The notes under the pieces are model-generated. The model saw only the letters and a list, made by a program, of their open reading frames with translations. It made no database searches and had not been told where the DNA came from. From positions 1-42,443 of the forward strand of contig CAZAFL010000028.1 in assembly GCA_964484465.1 (NCBI GenBank): a stretch of DNA of 42,443 bases, written 5' to 3'. Origin of the DNA: CAZAFL01 sp964484465. Lineage in GTDB: Bacteria > Bacteroidota > Ignavibacteria > UBA10030 > SZUA-254. Every line of letters starts with the position of its first letter. Position 1 is the stretch's first letter. Both the position numbers and the translations under genes were made by a program. Positions 26,006 to 33,204 of this stretch are shown here, one piece after another.

Positions 26006-26911
26006 TGTTTTCGATTTCAGAAATGTGCCGCGCTTCAAATCCTCGTACGCCAGTTGCAACTGCTCCTGAGTGTTCATGACAATTGGTCCATACCAGGCAA
26101 CCGGTTCTTTGAGGGGTTTGCCGGATATCAATAAGAACCGAATGCCGTCATCGCCTGCTTTCACAGTAACTTCATCTCCGCTGTCAAAAAGAATGAGTGA
26201 ACGATTATCCACCTGCGCTGGCGGCGCCGTGTTAGACCATCCGACACTTTCCGTAGGGACTGCAAGAGGACCAGAAGCGTTACAAAATTTTCCAGAGCCT
26301 GCGAAGACATACGCAAACGCATGACTTGTTGTCGCCACGGGAAGGGTTTTCATTTTTCCCGGAGGAACCGAAACATCGAGATAAATCGGGTCGGCGGCGA
26401 TACCGGCTGCAGGGCCTTTCTTTCCCCAGAATGTTCCGCAGACAATCCGAACCTGAGTGCCGTCATCATCGGTGATGAGAGGGATTTCACCTGATTTTAC
26501 TTCCTGGTATCGGGGTGAAATCATCTTGAGAGATGATGGCAGGTTCGCCCAAAGCTGGAAACCGTGCATCCGTCCCGCCTGATCTCCTTTCGGCATTTCC
26601 TGATGAATAATACCGCTGCCTGCGGTCATCCACTGGACGTCACCCGCCGAGATCGTGCCGCTGTTCCCCATGCTGTCTCCATGGTCGACTGTTCCTGCGA
26701 GGACGTATGTGATTGTTTCGATCCCGCGGTGTGGATGCCATGGAAACCCAGCAAGATAATCTGCGGGGATGTCGTTGCGGAAGTCATCGAGAAGAAGAAA
26801 CGGGTCGAACTCGGATGTGTTGCCAAAACCGAATGCACGCCGCAAATGTACTCCTGCCCCCTCAAGTGTCGGTTTCGCCTGAATGATTCTTTTGATTGGT
26901 CGCAGTGACAC
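26003..26911 (-). CDS. Pirin-family protein
   Basis: The 302-residue bicupin has the pirin hallmarks: 'DPFLLLDDFRNDIPADYLAG' then 'FPWHPHRGIETITYVLAG', 'VDHGDSMGNSG' and 'GSGIIHQEMP', which supply the three His and one Glu metal ligands of the N-terminal cupin. The second cupin has 'SHAFAYVFAGSGKF' near 225. Some pirins are iron-bound quercetin dioxygenases; others are regulators. The physiological substrate is unknown. I choose the GTG at 26911 because AAAGGA stands 6-7 bases before it and homology begins at once; an open TTG 12 codons upstream has no such site. Confidence 0.9.
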   Translation of the reverse strand: MSLRPIKRIIQAKPTLEGAGVHLRRAFGFGNTSEFDPFLLLDDFRNDIPADYLAGFPWHPHRGIETITYVLAGTVDHGDSMGNSGTISAGDVQWMTAGSGIIHQEMPKGDQAGRMHGFQLWANLPSSLKMISPRYQEVKSGEIPLITDDDGTQVRIVCGTFWGKKGPAAGIAADPIYLDVSVPPGKMKTLPVATTSHAFAYVFAGSGKFCNASGPLAVPTESVGWSNTAPPAQVDNRSLILFDSGDEVTVKAGDDGIRFLLISGKPLKEPVAWYGPIVMNTQEQLQLAYEDLKRGTFLKSKT

Positions 26912-27045
26912 TGGATATCCTTTCGGTTTTCTACATAAACATACCAAAACCCCTTATAAGTTTCAACATTCATATCAGGAAACCGCTGTTGTGTGAGATG
27001 AACTAAACGATTGCTAAACATATTGAAGAAATTCTGCGGATAAAC

Positions 27046-27339
27046 TTAGAGAATGAAGAGACTCAATTGTACAGTGACATAATCTCCGATATTGATATTT
27101 TCTTTTTCACGTACGGCAGCTTTGATTGCCAGAAGATATGTCCCTTCTTTTGTGGGAAAGATTGAACTCTTCCATTGACTTTTTTCGATTTTTGCTGTCA
27201 CGCGTATTGATCCGAAGCCGCGGCGGGGTGCAGTTGCCATCTTCTTAATTCTACGGGAAATTGTTTTCCCTATTGTTATAAAATGCCAGCCTCCAAAGCC
27301 CGGGTACTTCCACACTTTTCCTTTTACTAAAATGACCAC
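27046..27339 (-). CDS. DUF1905 domain protein
   Basis: The 97-residue product matches DUF1905: 'GKVWKYPGFGGWHFITIGK', 'RGFGSIRVTAKIEKSQWK', 'SSIFPTKEGTYLLAIKAAVR' and 'ENINIGDYVTVQLSLFI'. It forms a small beta barrel and is often fused to or found beside YdeI/OmdA or DUF1801-type proteins, one of which lies at 21023 but not adjacent here. The GTG at 27339 has AAGGAG upstream. Function is unknown. Confidence 0.85.
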   Translation of the reverse strand: MVILVKGKVWKYPGFGGWHFITIGKTISRRIKKMATAPRRGFGSIRVTAKIEKSQWKSSIFPTKEGTYLLAIKAAVREKENINIGDYVTVQLSLFIL

Positions 27340-27387
27340 TCCAGTAACTCCTTGTGCCGGGTCATCTGAAATCCCTCCTGGTGAAAG

Positions 27388-27771
27388 CTATCTTCCTTTG
27401 GGTTGTTGATAGAGACCGAAGACATTTCCCGCGGGGTCGCTGAACCGCGCGGTGATTTCCGGCGCGTCCATACCGATATGCTGAACAATTTTTCCGCCAT
27501 TCGCGACCACTTCATCGATCGTTGCAGCAACGCTGTCGACCATGATATACACCAGCAAGCCAACTTCAGTCGATGCCTTTCGCCCGAGCACCCATGTCCC
27601 GCTCACTTCTCCAGTTGAATCGTCGAATGCGATGGAACCATCATTTCTCCGCCGTATATTCCAGCCAAATACTTTCTTGTAAAATCCAACAGACCCTTCT
27701 ATATCGACAGCGGGTATTTCAATGTAGCATACTTTACCATTTCCAAGGGTGGGATGTTTCTGATGTTCCAT
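27388..27771 (-). CDS. VOC-family glyoxalase-like protein
   Basis: The 127-residue protein is a single VOC unit: 'GKVCYIEIPAVDIEGSVGFY' and 'KKVFGWNIRR', 'LVYIMVDSVAATIDEVVANG' and 'ITARFSDPAGNVFGLYQQP'. Metal ligands of true glyoxalase (His, Glu) are only partly placed: Glu in 'YIEIP' and the Asp/Glu-type C-terminal strand are seen. It is likely a binding protein or dioxygenase of unknown substrate. The DUF1905 gene follows after 48 bases on the same strand, so the two may be one transcript. Confidence 0.85.
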   Translation of the reverse strand: MEHQKHPTLGNGKVCYIEIPAVDIEGSVGFYKKVFGWNIRRRNDGSIAFDDSTGEVSGTWVLGRKASTEVGLLVYIMVDSVAATIDEVVANGGKIVQHIGMDAPEITARFSDPAGNVFGLYQQPKGR

Positions 27772-27905
27772 GTCTTTTACCTGGGTTTAATTTATGTTAG
27801 AACATATTTAGAGGAGAGCAATAGCCGAATACGCTATCTGTTTCAGTGAAATTAAAGCTTCGGGTAAGGAAGAAGTGCTGCGAAAAACGCCGTTTTGAAG
27901 TTCGG

Positions 27906-28250
27906 TCAAACAGTTTGCTCTGTCGCAATTGCAGAGAGGAGTTCTCTTGCAATTTTTTTCTCGCCCACACTCCTTGAACGAAATGTATCAACAGCATTAC
28001 GAAATCCCACCACTCTTTCACTCATGCCACAGTTTGAACATCGGATAAAATACAATCCCGAAGGAAAATCCCTCCTGAGAAATTCACTGACTGAAAATTC
28101 TGAACAACCGCATTTTTGACATGGCTGTAACTTCATAGTCTTGTAATCATTATTGGTGAGATTGAACAACGTCGTTCCGGAACGGAACAGAAGATAATAA
28201 GAATTGCACTCGAGAAAGTCAAATTGAAAATTACCATAATTTTCTGCCAT
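27906..28250 (-). CDS. Zinc-ribbon protein, unknown function
   Basis: The product of about 114 residues has a central zinc ribbon, 'PCQKCGCSEF' and 'FIRCSNCGMSE', with two CxxC pairs about 25 residues apart. The ends are helix-rich with no membrane segment. The start is unsure: the ATG at 28250 sits only 1 base after AAGGAGGG, a TTG at 28274 lies before that site, and an internal ATG could give a shorter ribbon-only form. It resembles short Lar-like or phage-type ribbons but I do not assign it. It is divergent from the CHAD operon. Confidence 0.5.
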   Translation of the reverse strand: MAENYGNFQFDFLECNSYYLLFRSGTTLFNLTNNDYKTMKLQPCQKCGCSEFSVSEFLRRDFPSGLYFIRCSNCGMSERVVGFRNAVDTFRSRSVGEKKIARELLSAIATEQTV

Positions 28251-28298
28251 CCCTTCCCTCCTTTTTCCCAACAATTGTCATTGTATCGGAGGTCATTC

Positions 28299-28348
28299 TT
28301 AACAATTTCTTAATAAACCATTAATATTTGCTTACCATCGAAATCGTA
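28299..28348 (+). promoter_or_regulatory. Candidate Pho box upstream of the CHAD-ppx operon
   Basis: Four TTAACA-like hexamers stand at exact 11-bp steps: TTAACA (28299), TTAATA (28310), TTAATA (28321), TTACCA (28332), and ATCGTA follows one more step on (28343). B. subtilis PhoP binds direct repeats of TT(A/C/T)A(C/T)A with about 5-base spacers, which fits. A TATTAT at 28351 could be the -10. The same arrangement, with several identical positions, stands before the phosphate antiporter gene at 32928-32977. The CHAD ATG is 63 bases downstream. Confidence 0.7.
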
Positions 28349-28410
28349 CTTATTATGGAAAATTATATCGTCAATATTATCTTAGAAAATGGAAAATTTC
28401 ATTTAACAAG

Positions 28411-28884
28411 ATGACAAAGCTTCGGACAACGCCCGTTATTCATCAAAACGATAAACTGAAAACCTGTCTGAAAAATGTCCTTAATGCCCGGTTTATTGAA
28501 ATGGTATCATTCGAACAGCAAGTCATCTCAGGCAACGATATCAATGCGCTGCATGATATGCGTGTTTCGGGGCGAAGGGTTCAGACAATTCTCAAAGTTT
28601 TTCGAAGTTGCTTCCCGCGGGAAGGATATAAGTCTCAATACCCGGTGATCAGAACATTAATCAGGTCATTAGGGCGTGTTCGGGAATATGATGTGTTTAT
28701 CGATATGCTTGAAACACACATGAAATCACTCCGCGGAAATAACAGAATGACGTTGGAAGTATTACGTCAACGGTTCATCGAGCAGCGGAACAATGAACGA
28801 AAAGAGCTTCAATGGACCCTTCGGCTGTTTTCTCAAATTCAGTACAAGGAAAATTTCCTCCGCTTTGTGAAAAACTCGCTATAA
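28411..28884 (+). CDS. CHAD-domain protein, N-terminal half
   Basis: The 157-residue product contains the first four-helix bundle of a CHAD domain, with the diagnostic 'INALHDMRVSGRRVQTILKV' (about 45-64) and a second helix pair with 'LIRSLGRVREYDVFIDML'. CHAD domains are helical and bind polyphosphate through conserved His, Arg and Lys residues. A normal CHAD protein has two such repeats in about 300 residues; here the frame stops at TAA (28882-28884) and continues in the same frame as the next gene. It begins the Pho-box operon. No clear ribosome site precedes the ATG. Confidence 0.8.
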   Translation: MTKLRTTPVIHQNDKLKTCLKNVLNARFIEMVSFEQQVISGNDINALHDMRVSGRRVQTILKVFRSCFPREGYKSQYPVIRTLIRSLGRVREYDVFIDMLETHMKSLRGNNRMTLEVLRQRFIEQRNNERKELQWTLRLFSQIQYKENFLRFVKNSL

Positions 28885-28890
28885 TCGCTG

Positions 28891-29379
28891 ATGAAAGATT
28901 CCTGGCAACCCAAACTTAACAAAAGTGTACGGCAGAATGCCCGGCAAATTATTCCTCTGATGTTTGATAAATTTTTTATGAACGCAGCTGATGTTATCGG
29001 CCATCCACGTTCTGTCCGCGAGTTTCACACGATGCGCGTTATCGGAAAACCTCTCCGGTATACGATGGAATTCATGAGTACAGGATTTGGAAAAAAGTTC
29101 AACGCATGCTATCTTGACGTAAAGAACCTCATCGACCTGATGGGGAAAACGCACGACTGCGATATGGCAATTCCGATCATCCAGGAGTATCTTGAAGAAA
29201 TCCGCGTATTAAACCGTAATGTTACTCCCGGAAGTGAAAAATTCTCAGTAACGACCGTCACGGAATTGCTCCGGTCATTGCAGCAGCGAAGGCGCGCACT
29301 CTTTACGGAAGTCAGTAATTGCCTCGTCTCCTGGAAGAGGGAAAATTTCAGGACACGTCTTGTTCACTCGATGAAATAA
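28891..29379 (+). CDS. CHAD-domain protein, C-terminal half
   Basis: The 162-residue product is the second CHAD repeat: 'VREFHTMRVIGKPLRYTMEF' (about 42-61) and 'KNLIDLMGKTHDCDMAIPII' are the conserved helices. It is in the same reading frame as the first half and separated from it only by one TAA and two sense codons. Together they total 319 residues, the length of one intact CHAD protein. No ribosome site precedes the ATG, which favours one original gene broken by a nonsense codon, though two half-proteins that assemble remain possible. SixA follows after 14 bases. Confidence 0.8.
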   Translation: MKDSWQPKLNKSVRQNARQIIPLMFDKFFMNAADVIGHPRSVREFHTMRVIGKPLRYTMEFMSTGFGKKFNACYLDVKNLIDLMGKTHDCDMAIPIIQEYLEEIRVLNRNVTPGSEKFSVTTVTELLRSLQQRRRALFTEVSNCLVSWKRENFRTRLVHSMK

Positions 29380-29393
29380 CATTTTCAATATTT

Positions 29394-29894
29394 ATGGAGC
29401 TTTATATTCTGCGGCACGCAATTGCGGTCCCGCGTGGTACACCCGGATATCCGAACGATGACAGGCCCCTGACAGACGAGGGCATCGCAAAGATGAAGAA
29501 GAATGCCGAGGGAATCAGGAGAATTGTCCCAGGATTTGATGTCATTCTCACCAGCCCTTTGAAACGTGCGTACGATACTGCCCGGATTACCGCCGAGGCA
29601 GTCAACTGCGTCAGCAAGATAAAGGTTATCGAACAATTGCTCCCCGGCCGAAGCATTCAGGATATTTTCAGCGCTCTTTCTAAAATGAAAAATCGGAAGA
29701 GAATTTTGCTCGTCGGCCACGAGCCGAACCTCGGAGAATTCACCTCGGCGCTGACTGATGCAAAAATGTCAGCAATCGATTTCAAAAAAGGGGCATTGTG
29801 CAGAATCGACGTCGGCGAAATTCCACATAAACTTCCCGGCATCATTATATGGCACCTGCCACCGAAGATTCTTCGCATGATAGCTAAATCGTAA
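29394..29894 (+). CDS. sixA: SixA-like phosphohistidine phosphatase
   Basis: The 166-residue protein starts 'MELYILRHAIAVPRGTPGYP', with the histidine-phosphatase RHx nucleophile (His8) directly at the N-terminus. It continues with 'RPLTDEGIAKMKKNAEGIRR', 'VILTSPLKRAYDTARITAE', and the second catalytic His in 'RILLVGHEPNLGEFTSAL'. SixA enzymes remove phosphate from phosphohistidine proteins in phosphorelays. I start at the ATG at 29394, 15 bases after the CHAD stop; the frame stays open upstream to 29319 but there overlaps CHAD. SixA beside CHAD and Ppx is a recurring polyphosphate-type neighbourhood. Confidence 0.9.
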   Translation: MELYILRHAIAVPRGTPGYPNDDRPLTDEGIAKMKKNAEGIRRIVPGFDVILTSPLKRAYDTARITAEAVNCVSKIKVIEQLLPGRSIQDIFSALSKMKNRKRILLVGHEPNLGEFTSALTDAKMSAIDFKKGALCRIDVGEIPHKLPGIIIWHLPPKILRMIAKS

Positions 29895-29906
29895 TTGAAG
29901 GATACA

Positions 29907-30620
29907 ATGAAAAACAATCATATCGGTCAACATCCCTATCCCGGACGTTTGATTATCGTCGAGGGAATCGACGGCTCGGGGAAATCGACACAGATTCAAT
30001 TATTACATAAATGGCTCCTCAGCGCACATTACCGTGTATTTTTTACCGAGTGGAATTCTTCTGCCCTTGTTAAACAGACAATCAAACGTGGAAAGAAAAA
30101 AAACCTGCTGACACCGACGACGTTCAGCGTCCTTCATGCCACTGACTTTGCAGACAGGCTCGCTCATTTAATCATCCCCCCGCTGAAAGCGGGAATGATC
30201 GTACTTGCTGACAGGTATATTTACACTGCCTTCGCACGCGATGTCGTGCGTGGCGTTCATCCGAAATGGGTACGAAACCTCTACGGCTTTGCAGTGAAGC
30301 CTGACATCGGATTTTATTTCAAAGTCCCGATCGATATTTCGTTGAAGCGAATCATGAACGGCAGAATTAACCTGAAATTCCATGAAGCTGGAATGGACCT
30401 GGGACTGAGTGACGACCCGAGTGAAAGTTTTAAATTGTTTCAGGGAAAAGTCATTGAACAATATGACCTGATTGCGGAAGAGTTCAACCTTACAGTGTGC
30501 GATGGAACGATGCCGATTCAAAAACAACAATCGGGAATACGCGAGGTTGTGAAGAAAATGTTGAAAGATTACAGGCCCATGCCCTACCTGCAGAAGAGGG
30601 AAAATATTTATGTCCAGTAA
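29907..30620 (+). CDS. Thymidylate-kinase-like P-loop kinase, first copy
   Basis: The 237-residue protein has an intact P-loop 'EGIDGSGKSTQIQLL' (Lys26), a 'FFTEWNSSALV' region in the place of the DRX-like lid start, and the TMK 'DRYIYTAFARDVVRG' motif. It is longer than canonical dTMP kinase (about 205-215 residues) and its C-terminal half is divergent. The TTxEP-type substrate motif of Tmk reads TEW here. It may phosphorylate a nucleotide other than dTMP, or use polyphosphate as PPK2 kinases of the same fold do. The ATG at 29907 has GAAGGA 4-5 bases upstream. The gene overlaps its paralogue by 11 bases. Confidence 0.75.
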   Translation: MKNNHIGQHPYPGRLIIVEGIDGSGKSTQIQLLHKWLLSAHYRVFFTEWNSSALVKQTIKRGKKKNLLTPTTFSVLHATDFADRLAHLIIPPLKAGMIVLADRYIYTAFARDVVRGVHPKWVRNLYGFAVKPDIGFYFKVPIDISLKRIMNGRINLKFHEAGMDLGLSDDPSESFKLFQGKVIEQYDLIAEEFNLTVCDGTMPIQKQQSGIREVVKKMLKDYRPMPYLQKRENIYVQ

Positions 30621-31341
30621 GAAACCTTTTTTTGGGATTGGACTGCCGTACGTCGACGTCAGCGAAATCAAAGGAAAGCTCATCGTTATCGAAGGTACTG
30701 ACGGTGTAGGCCGCTCGACGCAGATCGAGGATTTGCGAAGATGGTTGGAAGTGAAGGGCTACGGAGTGATTACCACCGGCTGGACCCGCTCACCGTTAAT
30801 GGGGCAGGCTATTAACGAAGCAAAGTCGGGACATACGCTTAATGTGAACACCTACAGTCTCATGTATGCCGCCGATTTTGCCGACCGTCTTGAGAATGAA
30901 ATCATACCGGCACTCAAGGCGGGATTTATTGTGCTTGCCGATCGCTACACGTACACCGCATTTGCACGCTCGGTCGTGCGGGGGGCCGACCGCGGGTGGA
31001 TTCACCAGGTGTTCGGTTTTGCACTCGAGCCGGATGCTATTTTTTACATGAAGATTACAATTGAGGATTTAATCCCTCGAGTTATCAACAGCATGACGCT
31101 GACCAAGCGCTACTGGGAAGAGCAATCGGGTGAAGGAATGGATTACTGGGAATCTGGAATGGACCTCAAACTCGGTGAGGATTTTTACGACAGTTTTATT
31201 CAATATCAAAAGCGTATTCTTACCGAGTTCGACCTCATGGCAAAGCGGTTCAATTTCACCATCGTTGACGCATCGAAACGGTTCGAAGAAACGAACAGGA
31301 TTCTCAAGCGAGGCATAACCGAAGTCCTGGAACATGATTGA
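30610..31341 (+). CDS. Thymidylate-kinase-like protein, second copy with altered P-loop
   Basis: The 243-residue paralogue aligns with the preceding gene throughout, including 'FADRLENEIIPALKAGFIVL' and 'ADRYTYTAFARSVVRGADRG'. Its P-loop reads 'EGTDGVGRSTQIEDL', with Arg35 where the catalytic lysine should be. It also contains an insert after the lid region ('TLTKRYWEEQSGEGMDYWES'). Loss of the Walker lysine usually impairs catalysis, so this copy may be a regulatory or structural partner of the first, perhaps in a heterodimer. It overlaps both neighbours: 11 bases with the first copy and 8 bases with ppx, so tight co-translation is likely. Confidence 0.75.
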   Translation: MSSKKPFFGIGLPYVDVSEIKGKLIVIEGTDGVGRSTQIEDLRRWLEVKGYGVITTGWTRSPLMGQAINEAKSGHTLNVNTYSLMYAADFADRLENEIIPALKAGFIVLADRYTYTAFARSVVRGADRGWIHQVFGFALEPDAIFYMKITIEDLIPRVINSMTLTKRYWEEQSGEGMDYWESGMDLKLGEDFYDSFIQYQKRILTEFDLMAKRFNFTIVDASKRFEETNRILKRGITEVLEHD

Positions 31342-32887
31342 ACGCAGTAAACCCCTCGCCGCCATAGACATCGGGACGAACTCAATCCACCTCGTCATTG
31401 TTTCAGTCAACTACGCTAACGGCAGGTTCAAGATCCTCGACCGGGAGAAGGAAATAGTACGGCTTGGGAGCGGGCCTTCGGATATGAAATCCCTTTCCCG
31501 CTCAGCAATGAAAAGGGGCGTCGAGACGTTGCGCCGCTTCAAACGCATTGCCGATGCTACGAACACCTCCGTGAGGGCCGTAGCAACAAGCGCCGTCAGA
31601 GAAGCCCTGAACCGCGAGGATTTTATTCAGCAGGTGAGGTCGGAAACGGAGATCAACATTGAAATCATTTCCGGAGCGGAGGAAGCACGGCTTATTTATC
31701 TGGGCATTCTCCAGGCATTGCCGGTTTTCGACAAAAAAATTCTCATGGTCGATATCGGCGGCGGCAGCACCGAATTCCTTGTTGGCAAAAAACAGAAAAT
31801 ATATTATGATAACAGCTTAAAGCTGGGTGCCATCCGTCTTTCTGAAAGGTTTTTTCCGGGAGGGATTACAAACGCCGGCTCCATAAAAAAATGCAGGGAA
31901 TATATCAAAGGGACACTGAGTCCCGTTTTCCGTGCGGTCAACGAAGTTGCCTTCGAAACTGTCGTCGGTTCCTCGGGCACTATCGAAAATATCGCCCGAA
32001 TGATTCAGTCTGAGAAGAACGAGGAACTCCCACCATCCATAAACGCATCTACCTTCACAGGCGATGAATTGTATGAATTAGTTGACCGTATCGTTTCGGC
32101 ACAGGACAACAAACAGCGATCGAAAATCAAAGGACTCGACCAATCCCGTGTCGACATAATTACGGCAGGGGTATTGATCCTTGAACAGATTTTTGAAGAG
32201 CTCGATATCGAACAAATGGCAGTGTCGGAATTCGCGCTCCGCGAAGGGATCATTTATGACACAGTTGAGAAAGCACAGCGCAAGGAGAATGTCCACAATC
32301 TTCATGATATCCGGTATGGGAGCGTCATTCATCTCGCAGAGAGCCTGATGTACGAAAAAAAACATTCCCATCACGTCGCAAAGCTGGCGCTGAGCATCTT
32401 CGATCAGATATCGCGACTCCACCGTTTAGGCGAGCGGGAACGGGAATACCTCGAAGCAGCGGCGCTGCTTCATGAGATCGGGCTTTTTCTCTCACACGAC
32501 CAGCATCACCGGCATTCTTACTACCTCATCCGGAATGCGGAGCTCCTCGGATTCACTGAAGATGAGAAAGAGATTATCGCCAACATCGCCCGCTATCATC
32601 GTAAGAGCCACCCTAAAGAAAAACACGAAGGCTTCAGGAACTTACAGGAGAACCAACAGTTCATTGTGATGAAACTTGCCGCAATCCTTCGGATTGCCGA
32701 CGGCCTAGACAGGACACACACTTCCCGTATCACTGCCCTGCAGTGCAGAAAATACAAAAAATCGTGGACGTTCAAATTAAAGCGTTCAGACGGTAAACCC
32801 GTTGATATTGAGCTTTGGGGAGCAAACCGGAAGAAGAATTTATTTGAGGAAATATTCAACAGGAAACTTGCATTCAAGCTCATTTAG
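31334..32887 (+). CDS. Ppx/GppA exopolyphosphatase/pppGpp phosphatase with HD-like domain
   Basis: The 517-residue protein has the ASKHA-fold Ppx/GppA domain: 'AAIDIGTNSIHLVIV' (9-23), 'VRAVATSAVREALN', the catalytic-glutamate region 'ISGAEEARLIY' (112-122) and 'MVDIGGGSTEFLVG' (138-151). The C-terminal domain (about 335-515) is HD-like with 'AAALLHEIGLFLSHDQHHRH', as in E. coli Ppx, followed by 'LAAILRIADGLDRTH'. It hydrolyses polyphosphate from the end, or pppGpp. It is the last gene of the Pho-box operon, overlapping the kinase-like gene. A polyphosphatase here supports a polyphosphate role for the CHAD and SixA genes upstream. Confidence 0.9.
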   Translation: MIERSKPLAAIDIGTNSIHLVIVSVNYANGRFKILDREKEIVRLGSGPSDMKSLSRSAMKRGVETLRRFKRIADATNTSVRAVATSAVREALNREDFIQQVRSETEINIEIISGAEEARLIYLGILQALPVFDKKILMVDIGGGSTEFLVGKKQKIYYDNSLKLGAIRLSERFFPGGITNAGSIKKCREYIKGTLSPVFRAVNEVAFETVVGSSGTIENIARMIQSEKNEELPPSINASTFTGDELYELVDRIVSAQDNKQRSKIKGLDQSRVDIITAGVLILEQIFEELDIEQMAVSEFALREGIIYDTVEKAQRKENVHNLHDIRYGSVIHLAESLMYEKKHSHHVAKLALSIFDQISRLHRLGEREREYLEAAALLHEIGLFLSHDQHHRHSYYLIRNAELLGFTEDEKEIIANIARYHRKSHPKEKHEGFRNLQENQQFIVMKLAAILRIADGLDRTHTSRITALQCRKYKKSWTFKLKRSDGKPVDIELWGANRKKNLFEEIFNRKLAFKLI

Positions 32888-32927
32888 TACAAAAACGAAC
32901 TTTTCGACAATCTATTAAAAAGCATCC

Positions 32928-32977
32928 TTAACAATTTGGTAACAATCTGTTAATATTCGTATAACAGTAATATCGTA
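32928..32977 (+). promoter_or_regulatory. Candidate Pho box upstream of the phosphate antiporter gene
   Basis: Hexamers TTAACA (32928), GTAACA (32939), TTAATA (32950) and ATAACA (32961) are spaced by exactly 11 bp, and ATCGTA follows at 32972. The first ten bases (TTAACAATTT), the third hexamer with its next two bases, and ATCGTA equal the element at 28299-28348, in the same phase. It begins 40 bases after the ppx stop, so it sits where a promoter for the next gene is expected. Regulator: a PhoP/PhoB-type response regulator, inferred. Confidence 0.7.
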
Positions 32978-33204
32978 TCCTTTTCAGCAATTCGAACCCT
33001 ATGTCATACAGCAACATCTTTTCGGGGTTGTAGCAAATTGAAAAATTAAACTGTATATTGGATGGTCTTTCAGCTCGACCGTAATTCTCAGGATGGCAAT
33101 CCGGTTGAGTAAATTGATCTAACGCAACTTGCTGTCGCCGAATAAGTTTTATCACCTCCTAATTTTTACAAATCGAGTTCTAACAAATACGCAGGGGATG
33201 TTCC
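32978..33204 (+). other. Long leader before the phosphate antiporter gene
   Basis: Together with the Pho box this gives a 317-bp gene-free stretch (32888-33204). About 228 bases separate ATCGTA from the GTG start. The leader holds TATCACCTCCT at 33150-33160, identical to the anti-Shine-Dalgarno end of 16S rRNA. No known riboswitch fold was recognised. Confidence 0.4.

Noticed and set aside
32928..33155. Minus-strand frame with a strong AGGAGGTG before a GTG
   Set aside because: It lies over the Pho box, has no recognisable family, and the ribosome-like site is the reverse of the leader's TCACCTCCT; treated as chance.
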